This document shows, one piece after another, positions 1 to 8,301 of a stretch of 11,548 nt of DNA. The notes beneath the pieces are model-generated. The model had not been told where the DNA came from. It saw only the letters and a list, made by a program, of their open reading frames with translations, and searched no databases. The stretch's first letter is position 1. Every line of letters begins with the position of its first letter. The position numbers and the translations under genes are program-made. Source of the stretch: a bacterium (GTDB lineage Bacteria; UBA9089; CG2-30-40-21; SBAY01); NCBI GenBank assembly GCA_030018635.1, contig JASEHU010000043.1, positions 1-11,548 of the forward strand. The letters are read 5' to 3'.

Positions 1-37
1 TAGAATTATGAAGTTTTAGTATTTTTCCCTACTTTCC

Positions 38-72
38 TTCTACATTCTACATTCAATATTCTACATTCTACA
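38..72. repeat. heptanucleotide tandem repeat, 5 units
   Basis: Five consecutive 7-bp units with consensus TTCTACA, the middle one degenerate (TTCAATA). It lies 46 bp beyond the mvhA stop codon, in the 3' flank of the hydrogenase operon. The remainder of positions 1-117 shows no clear terminator hairpin. Confidence 0.85.
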
Positions 73-117
73 TTGCTTACAAAACGACCACCCTCTCCAC
101 CATTTATCACCCCCTCA

Positions 118-1563
118 TCAGGTATTCTTAAGGGTATCGAGCAATTCGTCCTTTGCATTGTAAATATCTACCTTGACCGGGATTGTTCCGTTCAAGTTAT
201 GTGTGGCGCAGGAAAAACACGGGTCATAGGCCCGGATAGCCATCTCAACTTTATTCAAAATCCCCTGGTCATAATGACCATTTTTAATGAGATTCATCGC
301 CGCCCATTTCACGGACATATTGATAGATGCATTGTTATGGGTAGTGCCGACGATGATATTTACGGCCGTAACCATTCCATTTTCATCCGTAGTATAATCA
401 TGGATGAGTGTTCCCCGTGGTGCCTCAACTACAGCCACACCTCTGCCGGCTACCGGTTTTAAGGCAAGTCGGATGTTGGTGGAGGTAATCTCCGGGTCTT
501 TTAAAAGTTCAACCGCATGCTCGGCCGCATATAACAACTCAATTAACCTGGCCCAATGATACAAAAGGGTAAGTTGTGCCGGTCTGCCGAAATTTGCCCG
601 AAATTCCTCAAATTCTGCTTGAGCCAATGGTGTGGCCAATTTATCCGCCACATTCATTCTGGCTAAGGCATTTACCCGGTAAATGCCCACCGGATTATCT
701 AAATCCATAGAAAATCCGCCTGCCTTTTTGTCATAAGGAAACTTGAGGTATGACCATGGCTCGACATGCTCGGCGATATAATTCAGGTAATCTTTTGCCT
801 CAAAGTCTTCATAACGGCCATCCTTTTTCATCATTCGCAATTTCCCGTTATAAAGGTTCATTGCCCCATCAGCATCAACCGTCCCCAGAAAACCGGTTTC
901 AATAGGTGCATAACTTTTCACCAAATCCAGGTATGGCGGAAAGATATTTTTTTTGGCAAAGTCCATGGAAAACCTGGCAAATTCCAAACACTCATCAGCC
1001 ATCTCCTTGAGTTTAATCACCTCATCCGTAGTAATTGGTTTACTCCAACCGCCAGGGCAGGCGGCATCCGGATGGATAGCCTTGCCAGCCATTACCTGGG
1101 TCATCATCTGGGCTAAATATCTTGTTTTCACCACCGCTTTAGCTATATCCGGAACCTTACCAATCACCCCAATAACATTTCTTATCGTATAATCTGCTTC
1201 CGGTCCCATAACGAAATCTGGGCCAGAGAGAATGAAGAAGTGAAGGACATGGGAGTGAATGAAGTGAGCCATATAGGCAAGTTCACGAACTTTTTTGGCC
1301 GCTGAGGGAATATCTACTCCAAAAACCGCGTCTGTTGCCTTGGCACTGGCTAAGTGATGTGCCCAGGGACAGACACCGCATATTCTTGGCACAATTCTTG
1401 GTATTTCCTCTATTGGTCTACCGGTACAAAATTTTTCAAATCCACGCAATTCAACTACATTAACATGTGTATTCGCCACATTGCCCGCATCATCGAGTTG
1501 AATAGTAATTTTGGCGTGGCCTTCTATCCTTGTTACTGGTGCTATAGTTATTGTTTTTGTCAT
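118..1563 (-). CDS. mvhA: [NiFe] hydrogenase large subunit, group 3c (MvhA-like)
   Basis: Catalytic subunit of a cytoplasmic [NiFe] hydrogenase that interconverts H2 with protons and electrons. The 481-residue product has the RIEGH motif at residues 12-16, the N-terminal nickel-binding pair C62 and C65 in RICGVCPWAHH, and the C-terminal pair C449 and C452 in DPCFSCATH. All four active-site ligands are therefore present, and all are cysteine, with no selenocysteine codon. Twenty-six residues follow H455; in this family such a tail is removed by a dedicated endopeptidase after nickel insertion, and no such protease gene lies in the window. ATG 1563 is chosen because GGAGG sits 8 nt before it; an in-frame GTG at 1572 lies inside that Shine-Dalgarno. 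The gene follows mvhG with a 5-bp gap, the stop codon of mvhG overlapping this ribosome-binding site, which suggests translational coupling. The F420-non-reducing type is inferred from the mvhG/mvhD/hdrA neighbours. It is the last gene of the operon. Confidence 0.95.
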   Translation of the reverse strand: MTKTITIAPVTRIEGHAKITIQLDDAGNVANTHVNVVELRGFEKFCTGRPIEEIPRIVPRICGVCPWAHHLASAKATDAVFGVDIPSAAKKVRELAYMAHFIHSHVLHFFILSGPDFVMGPEADYTIRNVIGVIGKVPDIAKAVVKTRYLAQMMTQVMAGKAIHPDAACPGGWSKPITTDEVIKLKEMADECLEFARFSMDFAKKNIFPPYLDLVKSYAPIETGFLGTVDADGAMNLYNGKLRMMKKDGRYEDFEAKDYLNYIAEHVEPWSYLKFPYDKKAGGFSMDLDNPVGIYRVNALARMNVADKLATPLAQAEFEEFRANFGRPAQLTLLYHWARLIELLYAAEHAVELLKDPEITSTNIRLALKPVAGRGVAVVEAPRGTLIHDYTTDENGMVTAVNIIVGTTHNNASINMSVKWAAMNLIKNGHYDQGILNKVEMAIRAYDPCFSCATHNLNGTIPVKVDIYNAKDELLDTLKNT

Positions 1564-1568
1564 TTTAA

Positions 1569-2498
1569 TCACCTCCCACCCATGCCGGGTCTAAGTCTTC
1601 CCTGAGCTCCAATAAACCTATTAAATGTAACCGCCCTATCCATAATCTCCCTCGGATTTAACCCGATGGATGATAATGCCCCCATCATATCGACCATAGG
1701 ATTTGCCCCTTCACGAATCGGACCAAAGCAACCTCGACAAGACATATATGCCTTAATACATCGTGGTACTTTTTCACTACCACCACAACCGGACATTGTT
1801 GCTGGTCCCTGGCATAGAAAGCCTTGCTCCATAAAGCAACGCACCTCGCTTAAAGGTTGACCAGGGGTGAACTCAACCGATTCCAGTGGTCTTTTGATAG
1901 TGGTAACTGCCTTTTTCTCACGCTTTGTTGGGCATTCATCACAGACGGAGCGTTCTGTTAACTTAAATTCTTTTCCTTCTAACAGGCAGGTTAATGCCGA
2001 AACTAATAACTCCGGTGTAGTTGGACAGCCAGGAAGTTTTATGTCCACATTGACCACCTCGCTAACCGCATAAACCCGCTCTTCAAGGGCAGGAATTTCT
2101 TGTGTTGGTGTTTGTGCCTCATCTGTACCTGGAGTATCCTGATAAACAAGTTTAGTAATCTCATCTACGGTAAAAATATTGTTCATTCCGGGAATCCCAC
2201 CATAGGTAGCACATGCCCCAACCGTAATTAATGTCTTACATTTCTTCCGCATTTCTTCTACTATATGCCTATTTTCCTCATTGCGAACACTACCTGAAAT
2301 AAGCCCTACATCTGCCTCTGGAATCTCTAATTTCTCCCGCTCCCCCGTCTGTCCATAGTACTTATGGTCCATAATAACCGGTATATGGACAAACTCTAAT
2401 TTTGGTAACAAATCGAGTAATGGCTCCCCGACATCAAGTAATGTTACCTCACATCCGCCACAAGTGGCTAACCACTCTTCAGCAATTTTTACAGCCAT
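1569..2498 (-). CDS. mvhG: [NiFe] hydrogenase small subunit, group 3c (MvhG-like)
   Basis: Electron-transfer subunit that carries electrons from the NiFe site through iron-sulfur clusters. The 309-residue product starts almost at once with the proximal-cluster motif TCGGCE (C13, C16), followed by C96 in GACATYGG and C158 in PGCP, the four ligands expected for the proximal [4Fe-4S] cluster. Eight more cysteines (186, 189, 221, 229, 238, 247, 254, 257) are enough for two further clusters, as in MvhG. There is no twin-arginine signal peptide, which fits a cytoplasmic enzyme. The start is ATG 2498 with AAGGAGG ending 8 nt upstream; ATG 2501, one codon earlier, is nearly as good, and GTG 2507 falls within the ribosome-binding site and is unlikely. 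The gene sits about 45 bp after mvhD and its TGA overlaps the mvhA ribosome-binding site. Confidence 0.94.
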   Translation of the reverse strand: MAVKIAEEWLATCGGCEVTLLDVGEPLLDLLPKLEFVHIPVIMDHKYYGQTGEREKLEIPEADVGLISGSVRNEENRHIVEEMRKKCKTLITVGACATYGGIPGMNNIFTVDEITKLVYQDTPGTDEAQTPTQEIPALEERVYAVSEVVNVDIKLPGCPTTPELLVSALTCLLEGKEFKLTERSVCDECPTKREKKAVTTIKRPLESVEFTPGQPLSEVRCFMEQGFLCQGPATMSGCGGSEKVPRCIKAYMSCRGCFGPIREGANPMVDMMGALSSIGLNPREIMDRAVTFNRFIGAQGRLRPGMGGR

Positions 2499-2542
2499 CA
2501 TTTCCACCTCCTTGTAAATTTTTGGTATAGGTCCTATATGAC

Positions 2543-2959
2543 CTATAATTTCCTGAATGGGCTTTGCCCAAGTTGTTTTATCGTTTCGGTCATTTCTTGC
2601 ATTACTTTAGCAAATTTTGGTCCTTCAGAGGCAGATATCCACTCAAGTCGGAATCGCTCCGGTTCTATACCAAAATCCTCAAGCATTAAATTAATAGCAT
2701 CTGCCCTGGATTCTGCCTTTTTGTTTCCTTCAAGATAGTGGCAATCCCCAATATGACACCCACAGATAAGCACACCATCCGCACCTTTAGTCAAGGCATC
2801 TACTACCAGGTTCGGATGTACCATTCCAGAGCACATCACCCGAATTATTCTGATATTTGCCGGGTATTGCAATCTTGATACCCCAGCTAAATCTGCCCCG
2901 GTATAGGAACACCAGTTACAACAAAACGCTAAAATCAAAGGTTCAAATTCATTTGACAT
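2543..2959 (-). CDS. mvhD: hydrogenase/Hdr iron-sulfur linker subunit (MvhD/FlpD family)
   Basis: Small [2Fe-2S] protein that in methanogens connects the MvhAG hydrogenase to HdrA. The 138-residue product carries the family cysteines in order: C13, C14 and C17 in AFCCNWCSY, C43 in VMCSG, then C66, C68 and C73 in LICGCHIGDCHY followed by LEGNKKAESR. This is the normal single-domain length. The start is ATG 2959, which has GAGGAG 8 nt upstream; an earlier in-frame ATG at 2983 would add eight residues but has no ribosome-binding site and begins only 2 nt after the hdrA stop. The gene lies between the hdrA-like gene (26-bp gap) and mvhG. The gene order supports electron flow from hydrogenase through MvhD to the flavin of HdrA. 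Confidence 0.93.
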   Translation of the reverse strand: MSNEFEPLILAFCCNWCSYTGADLAGVSRLQYPANIRIIRVMCSGMVHPNLVVDALTKGADGVLICGCHIGDCHYLEGNKKAESRADAINLMLEDFGIEPERFRLEWISASEGPKFAKVMQEMTETIKQLGQSPFRKL

Positions 2960-2985
2960 GTGATAATCTCCTCTAACTTCCATCG

Positions 2986-5900
2986 TTATACTACCGGCTG
3001 CAAAGCCGCCTCAACCATAGCCGACAGCATCTCCGGCTTAAAGTGCCGCACATAGATTCCCTTTTTCGGACAGGTAGCCATACATACCCCACAGCCTTTG
3101 CATTTAGCCTCATCTACCTTTACCGTTTTTTTGATTACCCCATCCTTTTCATATTCTACCAGCGTTATGGCTTGATAAGGACAGGGGTCAACACAATAGG
3201 CACAACCATCGCAGTTGGCATCAACAACAAAGGATAAAGCCGCCTCAATCTCAAGTTCGTCTTTGGAAAGGACGGTGGCGGCACGACCGGCGGCACCACT
3301 TGCCTGTGAGATTGATTCCGACACATCCTTTGGGCAATGGGCAAGCCCGGCCATATAGATACCATCCGTAGCAAAATCAATTGGCTTCAGTTTTATATGT
3401 GCCTCTAAGAAAAACCCATTCTGATTAACCGGCACCTTAAGTAATTGAGCCAGGTCTTTATTGCCAGGGTTGGCCACCATGCCAGCCGATAATACTACCA
3501 GATCCGCATCGATTAAAAGTTCCTGTCCAAGTAACAAATCCTTGACCTTAACGATTAACCCATTCTCTTGTGTACAAACCTCCGGTTTCTCATCTTCCTT
3601 GTAGCGAATAAAGATTACCCCTGCCTCCCGTGCCTGGCGATAATACTCCTCTTTAAATCCATAGGTGCGTACATCTCGATATAAGACATAGACCTCATGT
3701 TTAGGGTTTATCTCCTTGAGTTTAAGTGCGTTCTTTATGGCCTCACTACAGCAAATACGGCTGCAATATGGTCTATCCGGCTCACGAGAACCTATGCATT
3801 GGATCATAACTACGGATTTTCGATTTTCGATTTTCGATTTTGGATTAACCAGTTGTTCTTCAAGTTCAAGTTGGGTAACCACTCGCTCATTCCGGCCATA
3901 TAAATATTCTGTTGGTGTATATTCATCAGCACCGGTAGCCACAATTATTATGCCATGCTCAATTTCAATCCCGGAATTAAGTGTGGATGTAAAGTTGCCC
4001 AGGGAACCATCTACCTTTGAGACAAAGGTATTCAAATAGAGATTAATCTTCTTTGATTGGGCAACATTTTCAATCAGACCTTCAAGCAATTGTTTTGGAT
4101 AGCCGCCTCCGAGCAGATATTGAATTTTTCTCAAATTGCCACCCAGTTCCGTTTCTTTTTCTACCAGGTGGACTTGAAATCCCTGGGCAGATAAGTCAAG
4201 AGCCGATTGCATCCCGGCCAGGCCACCACCTATAACCAATGCCGATTGATTTACCTTTATGGTATTTGGATAAAGTGGTTCGAGTAGCCGTGCTTTGGCA
4301 ATAGCCATGCGGACAAGGTCTTTGGCCTTCTTTGTTGCCTTCTCCGGCTCATTTATGTGCACCCAGCTACATTGGTCGCGGATATTGGCCATTTCAAATA
4401 GATATGGGTTAAGTCCTGCCTGACGAATGGTATTACGAAATAGCGGTTCATGGGTTCTTGGGGTGCAGGCGGCGACCACTACCCGATTAAGTTTATGTTC
4501 TTTTATCCTTTCCATAATCGTTTGCTGGGTATCGGAAGAGCAGGTATAAAGTTTATTCTCGGCATGAATAACATCAGGTAAGGTTTTGACATATTCAACC
4601 ACACTGGGAACATCAACCACACCGGCTATATTTATCCCGCAGTGGCAGATAAAGACACCAATTCGTGGTTCCTGACCCACTACATCAATCTCAGGTGGGT
4701 ATTCCTTTTTCGTAATTAATGTTCCCCGTGCCGAAGCCAGTAGTCCTCCGACCCTGGCGGCGGCACCTGAGGCCTGCATGACGGTTTCAGGTATATCCTT
4801 AGGTGACTCAAAGACACCGGCGACATAAATTCCCTCTTTCCTGGCGGCAACCGGTGCAAATTCATCGGTCTGGCAGAAGCCATATTCGTTCAGTTCAATC
4901 CCAAGTCGGCCAGCCAACTCCTTTGTTCCTTTCTTTGGTATCATCCCTACGGAAAGGACAACCATGTCAAACTCCTCTTCCTTAATCTTGTTTTCCTTAT
5001 CATCCTCATACCGTAGAATCAGATTTTTTGTTTCTTCAACCTCTTTTATCTGTGCTACCCTGGAGCGAACAAATCGGACACCATATTCATCCTTTGCCCG
5101 ATTATAATATTCCTCAAATCCTTTACCAAAGGTGCGCATATCCATAAAAAATATAGTCGCATCCAACCCTCCTGCAGAATGTTCTTTAGCAATAATAGCC
5201 TCTTTGACCGCATAAGTACAGCAGACAGACGAGCAATAGGAATTACCTTTATTCATATCCCGTGAGCCAACGCATTGTATCCATGCAATCTTTTTTGGCT
5301 CATGGTCATCTGAGAGTCGGTGTAAGTGTCCGCCATAAGGCCCTGAGGCAGATAATATCCGCTCGAATTGGAGTGAGGTAATTACATTCTGGTATTGGCT
5401 ATAACCATATTCACCCATTATTTTCGGCTCAAATTTATCATATCCAGGGGCTAAGATAACCGCACCAACATCAATATCCATCTTCTTTTCTTCCTGTTCA
5501 TAATCAATTGCTTTAGCCTGGCAAACAACCTCGCATATCCCACATTTACCCTTGAGTAGATGAACACAGGAATTATGGTCAATTACCGGCCAACTGGGGA
5601 CACCTTGAGGATAAAAGATATGAATAGGAGAGCGACTACCCAGTTCTTCGTCAAATTTAGAAGGTATGGGAATGGGTTTTCTCTTTGCCCCTGAAACATC
5701 CTCGATGGTAATCCTTTTGGTGGGACAGATAGAAACACAAGCCCCACAGAGATGGCATATATCCGATTGCTTACCAAACGGCGGACTTACCATTCGATTT
5801 GCTCCACGATTAATAAAACCCATCGCACTTATGCCCATTCGTTCGTTACACATCCGCACACATAAACCACATAAGATACAACTCATATCCTTTGGTTTAA

Positions 5901-6246
5901 GTCTCAGTTTAGTTATTCCCATCTCTTTGGCCAATTTCTGAATTTCTATTGAATCAGGGTATCGGGTCAATAATAATTCAAGCAAGATGCGTCGTGCCTT
6001 TATAACCCGTTGTGAATGTGTCTTAATTACTAATCCTTCTTCAGCCGGATAGGTACAGGAACTGGCTGTCCATGTTTGGTTTCCTTTAGTAATCTCAACC
6101 AGACATAGACGACAGGCACCATAAGGAGAGAGTGCCTTATGGGAGCAAAGTGTAGGAATTTTTATGCCTGACCTCTGGGCGGCTTCAAGTATCTTTGTCC
6201 CTTCTTCTACCTCTATTTGTTTGTCGTTGATAATTAAAGTAATCAT
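2986..6246 (-). CDS. hdrA: fused NuoG-like / HdrA-like flavin and iron-sulfur electron-transfer protein (1086 aa)
   Basis: Large HdrA-type subunit, probably the flavin-containing electron hub of the hydrogenase complex. Residues 1-80 form a plant-type [2Fe-2S] ferredoxin (C34, C45, C48, C64), as at the start of NuoG or HoxU. Residues 120-180 carry two CxxCxxCxxxC clusters (C123-C133, C164-C174). An incomplete HdrA module covers about 221-510: cluster C227/C235/C238/C242, GAVILAPGYD, then CVGSRD with YCSSVCC (C325, C338, C342, C343), but no GxGxxG flavin fold. A fuller module covers about 527-1000: ICHCGINIAG, RTHEPLF, the FAD motif GGGLAG (673-678) and CIGSRE with YCSRICC (C817-C833), without the inserted ferredoxin clusters. 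Two C-terminal [4Fe-4S] motifs (C1012-C1022, C1049-C1059) complete it. Heptamer repeats encode residues 801-811. The ATG start has GAGG 6 nt upstream. It is first in the operon, about 236 bp after pilB. HdrA function is well supported; the acceptor and any bifurcation are inference. Confidence 0.9.
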   Translation of the reverse strand: MITLIINDKQIEVEEGTKILEAAQRSGIKIPTLCSHKALSPYGACRLCLVEITKGNQTWTASSCTYPAEEGLVIKTHSQRVIKARRILLELLLTRYPDSIEIQKLAKEMGITKLRLKPKDMSCILCGLCVRMCNERMGISAMGFINRGANRMVSPPFGKQSDICHLCGACVSICPTKRITIEDVSGAKRKPIPIPSKFDEELGSRSPIHIFYPQGVPSWPVIDHNSCVHLLKGKCGICEVVCQAKAIDYEQEEKKMDIDVGAVILAPGYDKFEPKIMGEYGYSQYQNVITSLQFERILSASGPYGGHLHRLSDDHEPKKIAWIQCVGSRDMNKGNSYCSSVCCTYAVKEAIIAKEHSAGGLDATIFFMDMRTFGKGFEEYYNRAKDEYGVRFVRSRVAQIKEVEETKNLILRYEDDKENKIKEEEFDMVVLSVGMIPKKGTKELAGRLGIELNEYGFCQTDEFAPVAARKEGIYVAGVFESPKDIPETVMQASGAAARVGGLLASARGTLITKKEYPPEIDVVGQEPRIGVFICHCGINIAGVVDVPSVVEYVKTLPDVIHAENKLYTCSSDTQQTIMERIKEHKLNRVVVAACTPRTHEPLFRNTIRQAGLNPYLFEMANIRDQCSWVHINEPEKATKKAKDLVRMAIAKARLLEPLYPNTIKVNQSALVIGGGLAGMQSALDLSAQGFQVHLVEKETELGGNLRKIQYLLGGGYPKQLLEGLIENVAQSKKINLYLNTFVSKVDGSLGNFTSTLNSGIEIEHGIIIVATGADEYTPTEYLYGRNERVVTQLELEEQLVNPKSKIENRKSVVMIQCIGSREPDRPYCSRICCSEAIKNALKLKEINPKHEVYVLYRDVRTYGFKEEYYRQAREAGVIFIRYKEDEKPEVCTQENGLIVKVKDLLLGQELLIDADLVVLSAGMVANPGNKDLAQLLKVPVNQNGFFLEAHIKLKPIDFATDGIYMAGLAHCPKDVSESISQASGAAGRAATVLSKDELEIEAALSFVVDANCDGCAYCVDPCPYQAITLVEYEKDGVIKKTVKVDEAKCKGCGVCMATCPKKGIYVRHFKPEMLSAMVEAALQPVV
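3815..3842. repeat. heptanucleotide tandem repeat inside the hdrA-like gene, 4 units
   Basis: Four 7-bp units, GATTTTC three times and GATTTTG once, read on the plus strand, followed by GATT. On the coding strand they specify the loop NPKSKIENRKS (residues 801-811), just before the conserved VVMIQCIGSR. The same consensus recurs at 11481-11515, outside any gene, so this looks like a dispersed repeat that has entered a coding region in a tolerated frame. Confidence 0.9.
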
Positions 6247-6305
6247 TTTTTACCTCTTCTTCTTTGGTAATCGGATTTAGCGGATAAATCGGATAAAAGG
6301 ATATC

Positions 6306-6482
6306 CGGGGACGGTTCATTTTATCGTTTTTGCTATGATTCCTTTTGGAAATTAGAAATTAGGGAGAAATTCAAAATCATATCTTTTCTCTTGCCAATTT
6401 CAAATTTCTAATTTCAAATCTCATTTCTAATTTCACATTCACTTTTTAACCGCAATCTTTCAAACAAAAGTGAACCATCCCG
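6306..6482. repeat. inverted-repeat element with internal heptamers between pilB and hdrA
   Basis: Imperfect terminal inverted repeats, CGGGGACGGTTCATTTT at 6306-6322 and AAAAGTGAACCATCCCG at 6466-6482, bracket about 177 bp. Inside, GAAATTAGAAA (6348-6358) is complemented by TTTCTAATTTC at 6405-6415 and again at 6424-6434, and much of 6395-6434 follows a 7-bp period with consensus NAATTTC. The right end abuts the pilB stop codon. It resembles a non-coding mobile or REP-like element. The termini match only over a GGTTCA core plus the GGG end, so element status is tentative. Confidence 0.5.
6376..6403 (-). promoter_or_regulatory. candidate sigma-A promoter for the hdrA-mvhDGA operon
   Basis: On the minus strand, TTGAAA (6403-6398) and TATGAT (6381-6376) are separated by 16 nt, each one base from consensus. 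Transcription would start near 6369, giving a leader of about 120 nt before hdrA. The sequence is AT-rich and repeat-derived, so chance similarity is possible. Confidence 0.35.
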
Positions 6483-8279
6483 TTAATTGTTAATTGTATT
6501 CCCGTATTCAATACTTTCTTCAAAACTTAATCTTAACATCTCTTCTAAGGTAATTGTTCCCCGAATTACCTTTTTCAGGGCAGCTTCTTTTAATGAAATC
6601 ATACCCATTTTTTCCGCAGACTCTTTAATTGTTTGAGAAGGTTCCCTCATCAAAATAAGCTGGCGAATCTCATCATTCATAATCATTGCTTCATATACGC
6701 CAATTCTGCCTTTGTAACCAATATTATTACATTTATCACATCCTCGCCCTCGATATAAAGGAAACTCCTTCTGTCCCTCAATTTTAATTCCAACACTTCG
6801 GAGTGTTTGGGTAGAGGCTTCATAAGATTCTCTGCAATCTGGACATATCTTCCTGACCAATCTTTGAGCAATAACCAGTAAAACAGTAGATGAGATTAAG
6901 AATGGTTCAATGCCCATATTAAGTAATCGGGTTACCGAGCCGGCGGCATCATTAGTATGTAATGTAGAAAAAACCAGATGTCCTGTCAAGGCGGCATTGA
7001 TAGCTACCTCAGCCGCCTCACGGTCTCGTATCTCTCCTACCATAATCACATCCGGGTCCTGCCTTAAAAAAGACCTGAGACCATCAATAAAATCTAATCC
7101 TATTTCCGGTTTTACCTGAACCTGATTTATGCCGGGTAATAGATATTCAATTGGGTCTTCAACCGTGAGTATGTTTTTATCCTCTGAATTTATAGTTCTT
7201 AAGGTAGAATAAAGTGTGGTAGATTTACCACATCCCGTAGGACCTGTAACTAAAATAATTCCATGTGGTGCCTTGATATATTTTTTATAAAGTGGTAGTA
7301 TCTTTGGTTCAAAGCCTAATTCCTCTAAATCTACACACATATTAGAGGCATCAAGGATTCTCAAGACAGCCTTTTCTCCAAAGGTAGTAGGGATAACCGA
7401 AACCCTGAAATCTATATCCCTTTTTTCATATCTAACCTTAAATCTACCATCTTGCGGTAGTCTGTGTTCAGCAATATCCATCCCGGACAGAATTTTTATT
7501 CTTGAGACAATAGAATTCTGAAATCGCTTGGGTGGAGAAGGAACTGTATATAAAACCCCATCGATTCTATTGCGAATCTTAAGGGATTTTTCCCCCGGCT
7601 CTATATGTATGTCCGATGCCCTTGACCTGATAGCATCAACTAAAATATAATTTACTAAATCAACAATAGATGGTTCTGTACCTCTTTTTATTAAATTGCT
7701 TAAATCCTCTTCCTGAATGATTACCTCTTCTTTAACTACCTCAACCTCTGACTTAGAAGCCATTTTTTTAACCAGATCATCCATCGAAATAAGTTTTCCA
7801 TAATGTTTTTCTATGGCATTTTTTATTTCTAATTCAGTGGCGATAACTGTCTTAATAAAAAACCCTGTTCGAGAACTTAATTCATCTATGGCAATCACAT
7901 TCAGAGGGTCAACCATAGCCACAACTAAGGTATTATCCTGTTTGCTTATTGGTAAAGCCAATTCCCGTCTTATAATATTTTCCGGAATGATATTCTTCAG
8001 GGTTATATGGATATTATTTAATTCTGCTACCTTTACCCTTGGTATGCCTAATTCTTTGGAAAGAAAGTCGGCAATTGCATTGTCACTCATAATCCCTAAT
8101 TCTACCAGGATACATGCCAGTCGTTCCCCTCTTTTCTTTTGAACCCCTAATGCCTCATTAAGCTGGGTATAATTAATAACGCCTCGCTCAACTAACATTT
8201 CCCCCAGTCTAAGTTTTCCCTTTTTAGCAGAAGGAACATTTTCCTCTTTTTGCTTATTTTCTTTCTCTAATACTTTCAT
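6483..8279 (-). CDS. pilB: type IV pilus assembly / type II secretion ATPase (PilB/GspE family)
   Basis: Cytoplasmic hexameric ATPase that powers extension of type IV pili or of the type II secretion pseudopilus. The 598-residue product is a normal PilB length. Residues 22-165 are an MshEN-like N-terminal domain (GEMLVERGVI, LSKELGIP). The core has SDIHIEP at 222-228, Walker A GPTGCGKST at 346-354, the Asp box around VEDPIEY (373-379), Walker B VIMVGEIRD at 411-419, and the His box GHLVFSTLHTND at 433-444. A zinc site is formed by C479/C482 and C514/C517, followed by GYKGRIGVYE. Walker A has Cys where Ser is usual. The full N-terminal domain and zinc site favour an assembly motor over the retraction ATPase PilT. 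The start ATG follows AGAGGT by 5 nt. No other pilus gene is in the window, so PilB and GspE cannot be separated by context. It has its own consensus promoter (8403-8431). Confidence 0.9.
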   Translation of the reverse strand: MKVLEKENKQKEENVPSAKKGKLRLGEMLVERGVINYTQLNEALGVQKKRGERLACILVELGIMSDNAIADFLSKELGIPRVKVAELNNIHITLKNIIPENIIRRELALPISKQDNTLVVAMVDPLNVIAIDELSSRTGFFIKTVIATELEIKNAIEKHYGKLISMDDLVKKMASKSEVEVVKEEVIIQEEDLSNLIKRGTEPSIVDLVNYILVDAIRSRASDIHIEPGEKSLKIRNRIDGVLYTVPSPPKRFQNSIVSRIKILSGMDIAEHRLPQDGRFKVRYEKRDIDFRVSVIPTTFGEKAVLRILDASNMCVDLEELGFEPKILPLYKKYIKAPHGIILVTGPTGCGKSTTLYSTLRTINSEDKNILTVEDPIEYLLPGINQVQVKPEIGLDFIDGLRSFLRQDPDVIMVGEIRDREAAEVAINAALTGHLVFSTLHTNDAAGSVTRLLNMGIEPFLISSTVLLVIAQRLVRKICPDCRESYEASTQTLRSVGIKIEGQKEFPLYRGRGCDKCNNIGYKGRIGVYEAMIMNDEIRQLILMREPSQTIKESAEKMGMISLKEAALKKVIRGTITLEEMLRLSFEESIEYGNTINN

Positions 8280-8301
8280 CTTTAACCTCTTGTTTTAGGT
8301 G

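Noticed and set aside
118..1563. [NiFeSe] hydrogenase
   Set aside because: All four nickel ligands are ordinary cysteine codons, with no in-frame TGA at the active site.
2960..2983. Earlier ATG for mvhD giving eight extra residues
   Set aside because: There is no ribosome-binding site before it, whereas GAGGAG precedes ATG 2959 at good spacing.
3165..3380. Minus-strand frame within the 3' half of the hdrA-like gene
   Set aside because: It overlaps well-conserved hdrA codons in another frame and has no support of its own.
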